A program made the position numbers and the translations under genes. From positions 1 to 12,391 of the forward strand of contig JAMONG010000113.1 of the NCBI GenBank assembly GCA_027066595.1: a stretch of DNA of 12,391 bases, given 5' to 3'. The stretch's first letter is position 1. Every line of letters begins with the position of its first letter. The stretch is from Sulfurovum sp. GTDB taxonomy: Bacteria > Campylobacterota > Campylobacteria > Campylobacterales > Sulfurovaceae. Positions 5,508 to 12,391 of the stretch are shown in pieces. The notes beneath the pieces are model-generated. The model was not told the DNA's origin. It saw only the letters and a list, made by a program, of their open reading frames with translations, and searched no databases.

Positions 5508-7373
5508 TTATTCTCTTTCATCTATAGCTTGAATGGTCTTAAGATAGCTATTTTCGCTTAAATAAAGGTAAAGTTTACCTAAAAGTTCTCTTTTTTCTTC
5601 TTTTGAAATGTGTTCAGACTCTTCTATACGGTATTTAAGTGTTTTATCCATGAGATTAGTATCGTAATCTAAATCATCTAGTACATCCATGAGGTTTTGT
5701 GCTTCTATAAGACGCTCTATATGATGTTTCCCTTTATCATCGAAGGTAATGACAGCTTCAGTAGGATGGGTAAAAAGATTATGTTTCATTCCTAGTACCT
5801 CTTGGTATGCACCAGTAAGAAAAAAGGCTAAAAAATACTCCTCTTTACTCACATCTATGTCATGTAGGTAGAGTGGTAAATCACGGTTAAAACCTATTTC
5901 TCCATCAGAGTCACAGGTGATGTCCCAAATACTTGCGGGGTTAGTAGGTTTTTCATCTAATTTACTTAAAGGTACGATGGGAAACTGTTGTGCCAAGCCC
6001 CAAAAGTCGGGTAAAGATTGAAAAGCAGAGAAGTTTACAAGGTACTTTTCTTGTATGCGGTCTTGAAGTTTTTTAAGTTCATCTGTACCCTCTGACCGTA
6101 AAAGTAAGATAGACTTCTTGATGATGAGATTGACAAGTATCTCTGTGTTTGAACGGTCTTCAAGGTCAATGTAGCCCAAATCAAAGAGTGTCAGTAGGCT
6201 CTCCATGTGGTCTAGTGCATCATGCAGGTACTCACGGGCATGTTTGGGTGAGAGTGAACGGTAGAGGTCGTGTAGTTCTTCTATAAGAGGTGGGTTCTCC
6301 TCTTTTAGACGTAAACCTTTTTCATGGTACTCTTGCGAAAAAAGTTCAAGCACAGGAGCGACAAGTACAGAATGGGAAGCTGCGATGTAACGCCCAGACT
6401 CAGTAAAGATGTCAGGTTCTGCAACCCCTTTACTTTTGGCTATCTCTTGCATCAGGTAGACCACATCGTTGGCAAATTCTTGTAGTGAGTAGTTGCGTTC
6501 TGTTTTACCCTCATGTTGGCTATACTCAACAGCCAAGCCTCCACCAATGTTGATAGCCCCTAAGGCATCTGCACCACGTTTTTTGAGTTCGGCATAGATG
6601 TTTCCTGCTTCGCGTAATGCTTTTTTAAGAGGAGCGATGTCAGACATCTGTGAGCCTATGTGGAAATGTATCATCCATAGTTTTTCTAGTAGGTTATGCT
6701 TTTTAATCATCTCATAGGCTTCAAGTAGTTCAGTCGAGGTAAGACCAAACTTAGAAGAGTAACCACCACTCTTCGCCCAAATGCCTATGCCCGAACTGTG
6801 TAGCCTTATGCGTACACCTATTTTTGGTGTGATAGGTTTTTTAGCAGAAGCATTAAATGTATGGTTCACTTGTATGATGGTCTCTAGTTCACCTAAACCT
6901 TCTATAGTTACAGTGATGTTGTGTCCCATCTTTGCTGCGATGAAACAAAGTGAAATCATCTCTTTGTCTTTAAATCCATTCACCGTGATGGGTGCACCCA
7001 AAGGGGTTTTAGACATAGCAATGATGAGTTCAGCTTTACTTCCCGCTTCAAGCCCATAATGATAGGCTTTTGAAACCTCCATCAGTGACTCAACAAAGTT
7101 TGGAAACTGGTTGACTTTAAGTGGAAAGACTGCTTGAAAAGAGCCTTGGTAGTTAAACTCTTGTTTGGCTTTTTCAAAGGTGTTAAAAAGCGTAGAGATT
7201 TGTTTTTCTATAAGGTGAGGGAAACGAAGAAGCAGAGGACCTTTGTATCCTCTTTCACGTATCTCTTGGGTTATCTGTAGCAGGGATGGTTTAGAGGCAT
7301 AGTTGACATTAATCGTGTCATTGTGAATGATAAAATTATCGTCACTCCAAATCTCTAAACCAAAATTATTCAT
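5508..7373 (-). CDS. speA: Biosynthetic arginine decarboxylase (SpeA)
   Basis: This 621-aa PLP enzyme decarboxylates L-arginine to agmatine, the first step of putrescine and spermidine synthesis by the agmatine route. It has the fold type III layout. A PLP barrel comes first, with the Schiff-base lysine Lys86 in FPLKVNQ. HFHIGSQ (236-242), GGGLAVEYS (277-285) and ESGR (325-328) bind the cofactor phosphate and ring. The C-terminal beta domain carries the second active-site motif CDSDGEIG (487-494), with Cys487 and Asp490. The length is normal for SpeA (about 620-660 aa). The ATG follows AAGG at eight bases' spacing. A minus-strand TATAAT (7407-7402) about 29 bases upstream gives a leader near 20 bases. 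It is co-directional with cysE, eight bases apart. No catalytic residue is missing. Confidence 0.96.
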   Translation of the reverse strand: MNNFGLEIWSDDNFIIHNDTINVNYASKPSLLQITQEIRERGYKGPLLLRFPHLIEKQISTLFNTFEKAKQEFNYQGSFQAVFPLKVNQFPNFVESLMEVSKAYHYGLEAGSKAELIIAMSKTPLGAPITVNGFKDKEMISLCFIAAKMGHNITVTIEGLGELETIIQVNHTFNASAKKPITPKIGVRIRLHSSGIGIWAKSGGYSSKFGLTSTELLEAYEMIKKHNLLEKLWMIHFHIGSQMSDIAPLKKALREAGNIYAELKKRGADALGAINIGGGLAVEYSQHEGKTERNYSLQEFANDVVYLMQEIAKSKGVAEPDIFTESGRYIAASHSVLVAPVLELFSQEYHEKGLRLKEENPPLIEELHDLYRSLSPKHAREYLHDALDHMESLLTLFDLGYIDLEDRSNTEILVNLIIKKSILLLRSEGTDELKKLQDRIQEKYLVNFSAFQSLPDFWGLAQQFPIVPLSKLDEKPTNPASIWDITCDSDGEIGFNRDLPLYLHDIDVSKEEYFLAFFLTGAYQEVLGMKHNLFTHPTEAVITFDDKGKHHIERLIEAQNLMDVLDDLDYDTNLMDKTLKYRIEESEHISKEEKRELLGKLYLYLSENSYLKTIQAIDERE

Positions 7374-7401
7374 CTATTTTACCTTACTTATTAGTATGAT
7401 T

Positions 7402-7407
7402 ATTATA
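7402..7407 (-). promoter_or_regulatory. -10 box of speA-cysE
   Basis: A TATAAT on the minus strand lies about 29 bases before the speA ATG, placing transcription start near 7395. Its last three plus-strand bases (7405-7407) are the first bases of the left copy of the 28-bp direct repeat, so the repeat boundary cuts through the box. No -35 consensus is visible. Confidence 0.55.
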
Positions 7408-7432
7408 GCAAAACTTAATCTAATCTTACCTA
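7405..7432 (+). repeat. 28-bp direct repeat, left copy
   Basis: This sequence (starting ATAGCAAAACTT, ending ATCTTACCTA) recurs perfectly at 8248-8275 in the same orientation. The match stops sharply at both ends. This copy overlaps the speA -10 box. With the right copy it brackets the CAP-domain gene, as expected of a duplication made when that segment was inserted. Confidence 0.92.
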
Positions 7433-7473
7433 ATACTACAGCTAATATTAAATTAAATTTTATTACTATAGAA

Positions 7474-7501
7474 TATAAAATAATAAGATATATTTTAAGG
7501 A
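7474..7501 (+). promoter_or_regulatory. Candidate promoter and ribosome site of the CAP gene
   Basis: TATAAA (7474-7479) is a plausible -10 box. AAGGA (7497-7501) is a good Shine-Dalgarno eight bases before the ATG at 7510. The surrounding 7433-7496 stretch is nearly all A and T, so other -10 choices (for example around 7487-7494) cannot be excluded. The ribosome site decides the start codon. Confidence 0.45.
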
Positions 7502-7509
7502 TAACAAAG

Positions 7510-8211
7510 ATGAAGTTTTTTTCACTAACAAATATAGTATTTAGTGTCATTTTTATAAATGTCTCATATGCTTCTGATGAAGTTAAACTAGGTGATTCGG
7601 AAACATATATTCAAACTAGCTCTTTTGTTCTAAAAAATAGTAAAAATAAATCTATTTCAAAATCGGTATGGGCACCAATTATAATGGACAATATAGTTAC
7701 TTTTGTTCCTGCTGTTTTACAAGAAGTTCCTCCACTTGATTCCGTAACAAAACAAGCATACCTAAATGTGATAAACACGGCTAGGGGAGAGACACAAGAT
7801 TGTGGAATTGAAGGTATTAAACCAGCAGTGGCTGCACTTACTTGGAGTGATGAGCTTTATATAGCAGCATTGCAACATAGTAATGATTTGGCAAAAACAA
7901 ATACTTTTTCTCATACAGGTTCTGGAGAAGATACAGATATAGCTGCACAGGCACTTCATCCTGGTATAGGGAGTAGTCAAGAAGAGAGAATTGTACACAA
8001 TGGTTATACAAGCTGGTTAGCGTATGGTGAAAATATTGCTGCAGGTACAGTGATGGATCAAGCACAAGAAGCTGTAGATGCATGGATGGGTAGTCCTGGA
8101 CATTGTGCCAATATCATGAATCCAATTTTTACAGAAGTAGGTATGGCACATATATATGATGTAGACAGTTATTATACCAACTATTGGACTCAGGATTTTG
8201 GTAAGCGTTAA
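7510..8211 (+). CDS. Secreted CAP-domain (SCP/PR1-like) protein
   Basis: This 233-aa exported protein has a signal peptide at about 1-21 (SLTNIVFSVIFINVSYA), a linker to about residue 80, and one CAP domain (about 82-232). CAP signature residues are visible: His123 in HSNDLA, His135 in FSHTG, Glu174 in YGENIAAG, and PGHCANIMNP (196-205) with His198, followed by YWTQDFG. His135, Glu174 and His198 are candidates for the family's metal-binding cleft. Cys98 and Cys199 could form a disulfide. Bacterial CAP proteins are widespread, secreted and mostly uncharacterised, so no biochemical role is claimed. The frame is open back to 7327, but that start lies inside speA. AAGGA and the signal peptide fix the start at 7510. 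The gene stands alone between speA and mlaE, is AT-rich, and is flanked by the 28-bp repeat. Confidence 0.88.
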   Translation: MKFFSLTNIVFSVIFINVSYASDEVKLGDSETYIQTSSFVLKNSKNKSISKSVWAPIIMDNIVTFVPAVLQEVPPLDSVTKQAYLNVINTARGETQDCGIEGIKPAVAALTWSDELYIAALQHSNDLAKTNTFSHTGSGEDTDIAAQALHPGIGSSQEERIVHNGYTSWLAYGENIAAGTVMDQAQEAVDAWMGSPGHCANIMNPIFTEVGMAHIYDVDSYYTNYWTQDFGKR

Positions 8212-8247
8212 ATCCAAGGTCAATGTTTAGGTTTTTCATGGGATTTA

Positions 8248-8275
8248 ATAGCAAAACTTAATCTAATCTTACCTA
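8248..8275 (+). repeat. 28-bp direct repeat, right copy
   Basis: Identical to 7405-7432 over all 28 bases and in the same orientation. It ends two bases into the mlaE -10 box (TATAAT, 8274-8279), so it forms part of the mlaE promoter. Just before it, the 8209-8247 spacer has TAAATCC (8209-8215, including the CAP stop) complementary to GGATTTA (8241-8247). That makes a weak, long-looped stem that is not a convincing terminator. Confidence 0.92.
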
Positions 8276-8279
8276 TAAT
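8274..8279 (+). promoter_or_regulatory. -10 box of the mla operon, directly upstream of the start codon
   Basis: TATAAT ends only seven bases before the mlaE ATG (8287). Transcription normally starts six to eight bases after the box, so the first base of mRNA would be at or next to the A of the ATG. No Shine-Dalgarno is present in the preceding 25 bases, which fits a leaderless message. Confidence 0.5.
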
Positions 8280-8286
8280 AGATAGT

Positions 8287-9390
8287 ATGAAGACACAGTT
8301 TTTGACCTATGAAGTAAATCAGGACTATTTAAAGCTTAGTGCAAAAGGAGAATGGACACTCTCTAATGTACGTCAAATAGAGCAAAAACTGCGTCAAGTC
8401 CCTTGCAGTAAAAAGATAGTCTGGGATCTCTCTGGGGTAGAAGACTTTGACTCTTCTGGGGTACTTTTGTTTATAGAATACCTTGAACGTTTTAAAGAAG
8501 AAGTAGAGGTAGATGTAGTAGGGTATAGCAACAATCAAAAAGAGATGTATAGACTCTTAACAGAGCATGATGAAGCGTTAGTTGAAGCAAGAAAAGTAAG
8601 TGAGTTTGAAAAAATAGGTAAAACCACTATGGAAGTACTGGTTGATATACGAGACTATGTTACTTTTTTAGGGCATCTATTTTTAGCATTTATCAACATC
8701 TTTAAACGTCCTAAAGATTTTCGTTACAAAGAGATAGTTTATCACATCCACCAATCAGGCTTTAATGCCCTTGTGATTATAGGGCTTACCTCTTTTCTTG
8801 TGGGGATGGTTATCTCCTATCAGGGTTCCGTACAGTTAGCAAAATTTGGTGCCGATATGTTCATCGTAGATACCGTAGCCATCTCCATTACCAGAGAGCT
8901 AGGTCCTATGATAACTGCCATCGTTATAGCAGGGCGTAGTGGCTCAGCCTATACAGCAGAGATAGGTGCGATGAAAATCACAGAAGAGATAGCTGCCATG
9001 CGTACCATGGGGTTTGACCCTTATGCTTTTTTGGTTTTACCTCGTATCATAGCCCTTATGATAGCACTGCCACTGCTCATCTTTTTTTCTGATGTTGTGG
9101 GTATCTACGGTGGTATGGTGGCATCTAAAATGCAACTTGGCATCTCTATGACACAGTTTGTAGACAGGCTTTATGAAGTACTGGAAGTCAAGCACTATTT
9201 ACTAGGGATGATAAAAGGTCCTGTATTTGCCTTTATTATCGCAAGTGTAGGCTGTTTTAGAGGCTTTCAAGTCTCAGACAACACTGAGAGCATTGGCTTA
9301 CATACCACAGCTTCTGTGGTCAATGCTATCTTTTTAGTTATCGCATTTGATGCACTCTTTTCAGTCATTTACACGGAGCTTGGACTATGA
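8287..9390 (+). CDS. mlaE: MlaE-type lipid ABC permease with N-terminal STAS domain
   Basis: This 367-aa inner-membrane subunit belongs to an MCE-family phospholipid ABC transporter. Residues 1-105 form a STAS domain (DLSGVEDFDSSGVLLF at 47-62), which in E. coli is the separate protein MlaB that regulates the ATPase. Residues 125-367 form the MlaE permease. It has an amphipathic interface segment near 125-155, about five membrane helices from 160 onward, and the family signature RELGPMITAIVIAGRSGSAY (203-222) followed by AEIGAMKITEEIAAMRTMG. Fusion of STAS to the permease is common outside Enterobacteria. The ATG is the only possible start in frame, since no start codon lies between it and the stop at 8209. 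It lacks a Shine-Dalgarno. The stop overlaps the mlaF start (ATGA), indicating coupled translation. Confidence 0.93.
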   Translation: MKTQFLTYEVNQDYLKLSAKGEWTLSNVRQIEQKLRQVPCSKKIVWDLSGVEDFDSSGVLLFIEYLERFKEEVEVDVVGYSNNQKEMYRLLTEHDEALVEARKVSEFEKIGKTTMEVLVDIRDYVTFLGHLFLAFINIFKRPKDFRYKEIVYHIHQSGFNALVIIGLTSFLVGMVISYQGSVQLAKFGADMFIVDTVAISITRELGPMITAIVIAGRSGSAYTAEIGAMKITEEIAAMRTMGFDPYAFLVLPRIIALMIALPLLIFFSDVVGIYGGMVASKMQLGISMTQFVDRLYEVLEVKHYLLGMIKGPVFAFIIASVGCFRGFQVSDNTESIGLHTTASVVNAIFLVIAFDALFSVIYTELGL

Positions 9391-10160
9391 ACCCAGTCAT
9401 AGAAGTAGAGGGCATCGTCACACGCTTTGGAGAACGTACCATACATGATGGCGTAAACCTCCACATCAACAAAAATGAAATCTATGGCATCTTGGGTGAG
9501 AGCGGGTCGGGTAAATCTGTACTCATGAAAGAGATGATTATGCTTTTAGAACCCAATGAGGGTAAAGTCTCTGTACTGGGTACAGCACTCAATGGCATTA
9601 GCTTTAAAGAAGCACAAACTTTACGCACACAGTGGGGTGTGCTTTTTCAGTTTGGAGCACTTTTTTCTTCTCTTACCATCGCAGAAAACATAGAGGTGCA
9701 GCTCAAAGAGTACACCAACATCTCTCAAAAGATGCGTACAAAACTGGTAAGCTCAAAACTGGCTCTTGTGGGGTTAGACCCTCATGTTGGGACACTTTAC
9801 CCCTCCGAACTCTCTGGAGGTATGGTAAAGCGTGCAGCCCTTGCTCGTGCTCTTGCCATCGAACCAAAGTTACTTTTTTTAGATGAACCCACTTCAGGGC
9901 TAGACCCCATAGGTGCACGTAATTTTGATGCTCTCATCGTAGAGTTACGAGACTTGTTGGGTATAACGGTGGTGATGATAACACATGACTTAGAGAGTAT
10001 ATTTAGCATCGTAGACCGTATGGCTGTTTTAGCAGATAAACATGTGGTAGCCGAAGGTAGCATAGAAAATGTGTTACAATCTAAACATCCTTTTGTTGAA
10101 GCGTTTTTTAAAAATGAATATACAAAAGAGCGATTTAAGGAAAAAATAAAAGATGTATAG
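9387..10160 (+). CDS. mlaF: MlaF-type ATPase of the lipid ABC transporter
   Basis: This 257-aa cytoplasmic nucleotide-binding subunit drives the MlaE/MlaD complex. All ABC motifs are present in order: Walker A GESGSGKS (37-44), Q-loop Gln88, signature LSGGM (142-146), Walker B LLFLDEP (162-168) and switch His200 (MITHD). The LSGGM form followed by VKRAALARAL is usual for the MlaF/Ttg2A group. The QFGALFSSLTIAEN run after the Q-loop is also characteristic. The C-terminal tail (240-257) is Lys-rich. The start overlaps the mlaE stop by four bases and the end overlaps mlaD by eight, so subunits are probably made in fixed proportion. The order permease, ATPase, MCE protein matches other MCE transporters. 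Confidence 0.95.
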   Translation: MNPVIEVEGIVTRFGERTIHDGVNLHINKNEIYGILGESGSGKSVLMKEMIMLLEPNEGKVSVLGTALNGISFKEAQTLRTQWGVLFQFGALFSSLTIAENIEVQLKEYTNISQKMRTKLVSSKLALVGLDPHVGTLYPSELSGGMVKRAALARALAIEPKLLFLDEPTSGLDPIGARNFDALIVELRDLLGITVVMITHDLESIFSIVDRMAVLADKHVVAEGSIENVLQSKHPFVEAFFKNEYTKERFKEKIKDV

Positions 10161-11106
10161 CAAAGTAAATTACACCATTGTTGGTATTTTTGTTGTTTTG
10201 TTTAGCATAGGTATGGTCTGGTTTGCTTTTTGGTTGGCAAAATATGGGCTACAAGAGGACTACCGTACCTACAAGATAGAGATGCGAGACTCCATCGCAG
10301 GACTCTCTAAAGACTCAAATGTAAAACTGCATGGTGTAGACATAGGAAGGGTCTCAAAAATAGAGATAGACCCTAATGATATAGAAAAAATTATCATCTA
10401 TGTAGAGATAGAAGCGGGTGTACCCATTAAAGAAGATATGATAGCCTCTACTCAAATGTTAGGGGTTACAGGGCTTTTGTCTATCGAGATACATGGAGGG
10501 ACAAACAGTGCTAAAACACTTGTACCAACAAAGGAGTATATGCCTCTTATCAAATCAAAACCCTCTTTACTCTCTAAACTTGCAGGAAGTATAGGAGGCT
10601 TAAGTGACAAGCTGGTACATCTTCTCGCACGTAGTGAAGCCTTACTCTCAGATGAAAACTTAGAAAATGTAAGTAAGATTTTAGACAATGTCCAAAAGAC
10701 ATCACTAAAAGGTGAAGCCATAGGCAATCAAGCTATAGACTCTATGAAAGAGCTAGATGTAACCTTACAAGCATTTAGAGTTTCTATGGATAACATTAAC
10801 AAACAATTTACAGAGGCAACCCAAGACTTTAAAGTGATGCAAAAAGATTTTACACAGATAAAAGAAGTGACTGTTCCTACGGTTGATATGCTTATGAAGA
10901 CGAGTAAAAACTTTAACCGTGTCACACTTAAATTTGAAAAAAGTTTAGACAGAGGAGACTATAATTTGAAAAAAATGCTTGAACCAATGCTCATAGATAT
11001 ACAGATACTTTCAAACCAACTCAACTCCATGACAAGAGAACTTAGCCAAAGCCCTAGTGAACTTCTCTTTAAATCAAGAGAATCAAGACGAGGACCTGGA
11101 GAATGA
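10153..11106 (+). CDS. mlaD: MlaD-type MCE substrate-binding protein
   Basis: This 317-aa protein is anchored in the inner membrane by one N-terminal helix (about 8-30), with the rest in the periplasm. The MCE domain spans about 38-116. It includes VKLHGVDIGRVSKIEID and the MLGVTGLLSIEIHGG strand-loop segment whose hydrophobic loop lines the lipid pore in the hexamer. Residues 135-300 are mostly helical and may extend the channel, which is longer than in E. coli MlaD (183 aa). The C-terminus carries a Pro-rich family-like tail (PSELLFKS, then RRGPGE). AAGGA lies 11 bases before the ATG. The gene overlaps mlaF by eight bases and the lipoprotein gene by four. Confidence 0.92.
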   Translation: MYSKVNYTIVGIFVVLFSIGMVWFAFWLAKYGLQEDYRTYKIEMRDSIAGLSKDSNVKLHGVDIGRVSKIEIDPNDIEKIIIYVEIEAGVPIKEDMIASTQMLGVTGLLSIEIHGGTNSAKTLVPTKEYMPLIKSKPSLLSKLAGSIGGLSDKLVHLLARSEALLSDENLENVSKILDNVQKTSLKGEAIGNQAIDSMKELDVTLQAFRVSMDNINKQFTEATQDFKVMQKDFTQIKEVTVPTVDMLMKTSKNFNRVTLKFEKSLDRGDYNLKKMLEPMLIDIQILSNQLNSMTRELSQSPSELLFKSRESRRGPGE

Positions 11107-11687
11107 AGATGAAAACAACCATACTAACCATCTGTGTACTGGTGGCTTTTACAGCCTGTACTAAAGCACCAGCATTAAAAGTATATACTTTAGTTACACC
11201 TCAAACAAGTGCCATATCGAGTAGTGTATACAAAACAAAAACCATTAAAGTTACCTACCCACAAAGTCTAAGAGAACAGATGTCTCAAAAGATGAACTTC
11301 TCTTACAGTATAAGCGACAGAGGAACATACCAAAACTCAGAGTGGTCAAACAACATGAGTAAACTCCTACAAGGCACACTTATAGATGTTTTAGAACGCA
11401 GTAAGCTTTTTAAAGCCGTCCTCTCTGACACCAGCACACTTAAAGAGAACTACAGACTAGAGAGCAACATCTTTGCCTTTGAGCATAGAGTTAGAGGTGA
11501 AAACTCACACTCTGTAGTCTCCATACAGTTCACACTTATAGACGCAGACTCTGGTAAATTAGTAAAAAGTAAAAGATTTAGCTACCAAGAACTTACACCT
11601 AGTACCGATGCAAAAGGGTATGCAACGGCTACCAATAGGGTGATGACAAAATTAACACATGCCTTGGTAAATTGGATGAATAATTAG
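11103..11687 (+). CDS. ABC-transport auxiliary lipoprotein (PqiC/ABC_trans_aux-like)
   Basis: This is a 194-aa lipoprotein. The signal sequence ends in a lipobox with lipidated Cys19 (VAFTAC). The mature part has the mixed alpha/beta character of the ABC_trans_aux family, with the moderately conserved segments YRLESNIFAFEH (118-129), VSIQFTLIDADSGKLV (139-154) and the C-terminal helix ending WMNN. Members such as PqiC sit in the outer membrane and work with MCE transporters. The operon position, with four-base overlap to mlaD, supports the same partnership here in place of the soluble carrier MlaC. Two starts are possible. ATG 11103 has AGGA at eight bases and ATG 11109 has GGAG at seven; either gives a working signal peptide. 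It is probably the last gene of the operon. Confidence 0.85.
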   Translation: MKMKTTILTICVLVAFTACTKAPALKVYTLVTPQTSAISSSVYKTKTIKVTYPQSLREQMSQKMNFSYSISDRGTYQNSEWSNNMSKLLQGTLIDVLERSKLFKAVLSDTSTLKENYRLESNIFAFEHRVRGENSHSVVSIQFTLIDADSGKLVKSKRFSYQELTPSTDAKGYATATNRVMTKLTHALVNWMNN

Positions 11688-11857
11688 CTTATATTTACTG
11701 ATAGATATGATGTATTTAATTGATTCAAAATATTAGCATGAGTTAAAGTTATTAAATTATTTGATGAATTAAGTCTTATTATACAAAAAAATTGTTCTTT
11801 TAAGTAGTTTTCGTTTACTATTATTTATAAATATATTTAATTTAAAGGAAAATACGA
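11688..11857. promoter_or_regulatory. AT-rich intergenic region with promoter for the outer-membrane protein gene
   Basis: These 170 bases are very A+T rich and hold no open gene. Candidate -10 boxes on the plus strand are TATTAT (11777-11782), TATTAT (11819-11824) and TATAAA (11826-11831). The last would give a leader of about 20 bases before the ATG at 11858. AAAGGA (11844-11849) is a good ribosome site. No clear stem with a T-run is visible after the lipoprotein stop, so some read-through from the mla operon is possible. Confidence 0.45.
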
Positions 11858-12391
11858 ATGAAAAAGATACTACTCTCTAGTCTCATCACAGCACAACTAC
11901 TCACACAACTTCATGCAGGAGGAGATATCGTTCCTGTGCAAATGTACGATGAACCTATGGTAGAACAGGAAAGAGAAGAGTCAAAGTTTTATGTTGTGGC
12001 AAAAGGTATGCTTGTTTTAGGTAATGATGTAGAACATGATCATGCACTTTTAGATGGCGACCAAGATTATGGGTATGGTCTAGATATTGGGTACAGACTG
12101 GGTAACGGTTTTGCTTTAGAGTATGACTTCTCTTATGGAACCAACACCGTGACAGAAAGAAAAGGCGAAGAATTAGAAGAGGCAACAGGTAAGTACTATA
12201 CTTCAGCACTTGACATTGTTTATACTTTCGAGATGACAGAATCTGTAGGCATTTTTGCTAAAGCAGGGTACGAGTATGAGTGGGAAAAAATCTCAAAATA
12301 CGACATCGATACTTCAGATGATGGTTTTGTATTTGGTCTTGGTGTAGAAGTAGCAATGAATGAAGACTATAAGTTCATAGCAGAATATGAA
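11858..12391 (+). CDS. Outer-membrane beta-barrel protein, 5' part (cut by window end)
   Basis: The first 178 codons are seen and the frame stays open to the window edge. A signal peptide covers residues 1-20 (MKKILLSSLITAQLLTQLHA, then GGD). From residue 43 on, alternating hydrophobic and polar strands with many Gly, Tyr and Phe residues (FYVVAKGMLVLG, YGYGLDIGYRLGNGFALEYD, GIFAKAGYEYEWE, FVFGLGVEVAM) alternate with acidic loops. This pattern is typical of small eight-stranded OmpA/OmpW/porin-like barrels. The start is supported by AAAGGA at eight bases' spacing. It is co-directional with the mla operon but separated by 170 bases with its own promoter. No ligand can be inferred. Whether an OmpA C-terminal domain follows is unknown because the 3' end lies outside the window. 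Confidence 0.8.
   Translation, partial: MKKILLSSLITAQLLTQLHAGGDIVPVQMYDEPMVEQEREESKFYVVAKGMLVLGNDVEHDHALLDGDQDYGYGLDIGYRLGNGFALEYDFSYGTNTVTERKGEELEEATGKYYTSALDIVYTFEMTESVGIFAKAGYEYEWEKISKYDIDTSDDGFVFGLGVEVAMNEDYKFIAEYE

Larger units (their letters stand above)
7433..8275. other. Candidate inserted segment carrying the CAP gene
   Basis: The 843-bp unit consists of the CAP gene segment plus one copy of the 28-bp repeat. Removing it joins 7432 directly to 8276. That restores a compact speA/mlaE divergent interval of about 70 bp in which both TATAAT boxes are complete. The segment is more A+T rich than its neighbours: 7621-7680 has 15 G/C in 60 bases, against 28 in 60 at 8881-8940 in mlaE. There is no transposase and no terminal inverted repeat at the segment ends. 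The repeat is seen; the insertion is inferred. Confidence 0.45.

Noticed and set aside
7327..7509. Upstream start for the CAP protein
   Set aside because: It would overlap the speA coding start on the other strand and bury the signal peptide 61 residues inside. AAGGA at 7497-7501 supports ATG 7510.
8209..8247. Terminator after the CAP gene
   Set aside because: The TAAATCC/GGATTTA stem is only seven pairs with a 25-base loop and no following T-run.
7405..8275. CRISPR array or insertion sequence
   Set aside because: There are only two repeat copies 843 bp apart with a gene between them, no spacers, no transposase and no terminal inverted repeats.
11955..12209. Minus-strand open frame near the right edge
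   Set aside because: It is antisense to the outer-membrane protein, which has a signal peptide, ribosome site and beta-barrel pattern.

Overview
The window is a stretch of ordinary-looking chromosome from a Campylobacterota (epsilonproteobacterial) bacterium, most likely a free-living Sulfurovum- or Sulfurimonas-like genus. The support is moderate A+T richness, the GASNIVGKP form of the FolD nucleotide-binding loop, a STAS-MlaE fusion heading an mla operon, -10 boxes without clear -35 boxes, and a cold-shock protein gene, which Campylobacter jejuni lacks. The phylum is a fairly safe call; the genus is inference.

Layout. 1-144: a hairpin-rich intergenic element that probably ends the leftward operon. 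145-2413 (minus): folD, lepB, rpiB, tightly packed and probably one operon. 2414-2486: a symmetric divergent promoter region. 2487-4321 (plus): a small monoheme cytochrome c, then a secreted DUF4139-family protein. 4344-4371: a hairpin between convergent genes. 4376-4594 (minus): a cold-shock protein with a leader of about 115 nt. 4795-7373 (minus): speA followed by cysE. 7374-8286: a speA/mlaE divergent interval that now holds a secreted CAP-domain (SCP-like) gene bracketed by a perfect 28-bp direct repeat. 8287-11687 (plus): mlaE (with N-terminal STAS), mlaF, mlaD and an ABC-auxiliary lipoprotein, all overlapping. 11858-12391 (plus): the 5' part of an outer-membrane beta-barrel protein, cut by the window edge.

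How the genes work together. The mla genes encode a complete inner-membrane MCE lipid transporter: STAS plus permease, ATPase and substrate-binding MCE protein. The PqiC-like lipoprotein is likely its outer-membrane-facing partner. No mlaA or mlaC is visible. folD, lepB and rpiB are housekeeping genes (one-carbon metabolism, signal-peptide cleavage, pentose phosphates). speA and cysE feed polyamine and cysteine synthesis.

The most unusual feature is the CAP gene. It appears to have been inserted into a compact speA/mlaE promoter region, leaving 28 bp duplicated on either side so that each neighbour still has a promoter. The mlaE -10 box lies so close to its ATG that the mRNA may be leaderless. 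No tRNA, rRNA, CRISPR array, transposase or phage gene is seen, and no wholly new multi-gene system is evident.
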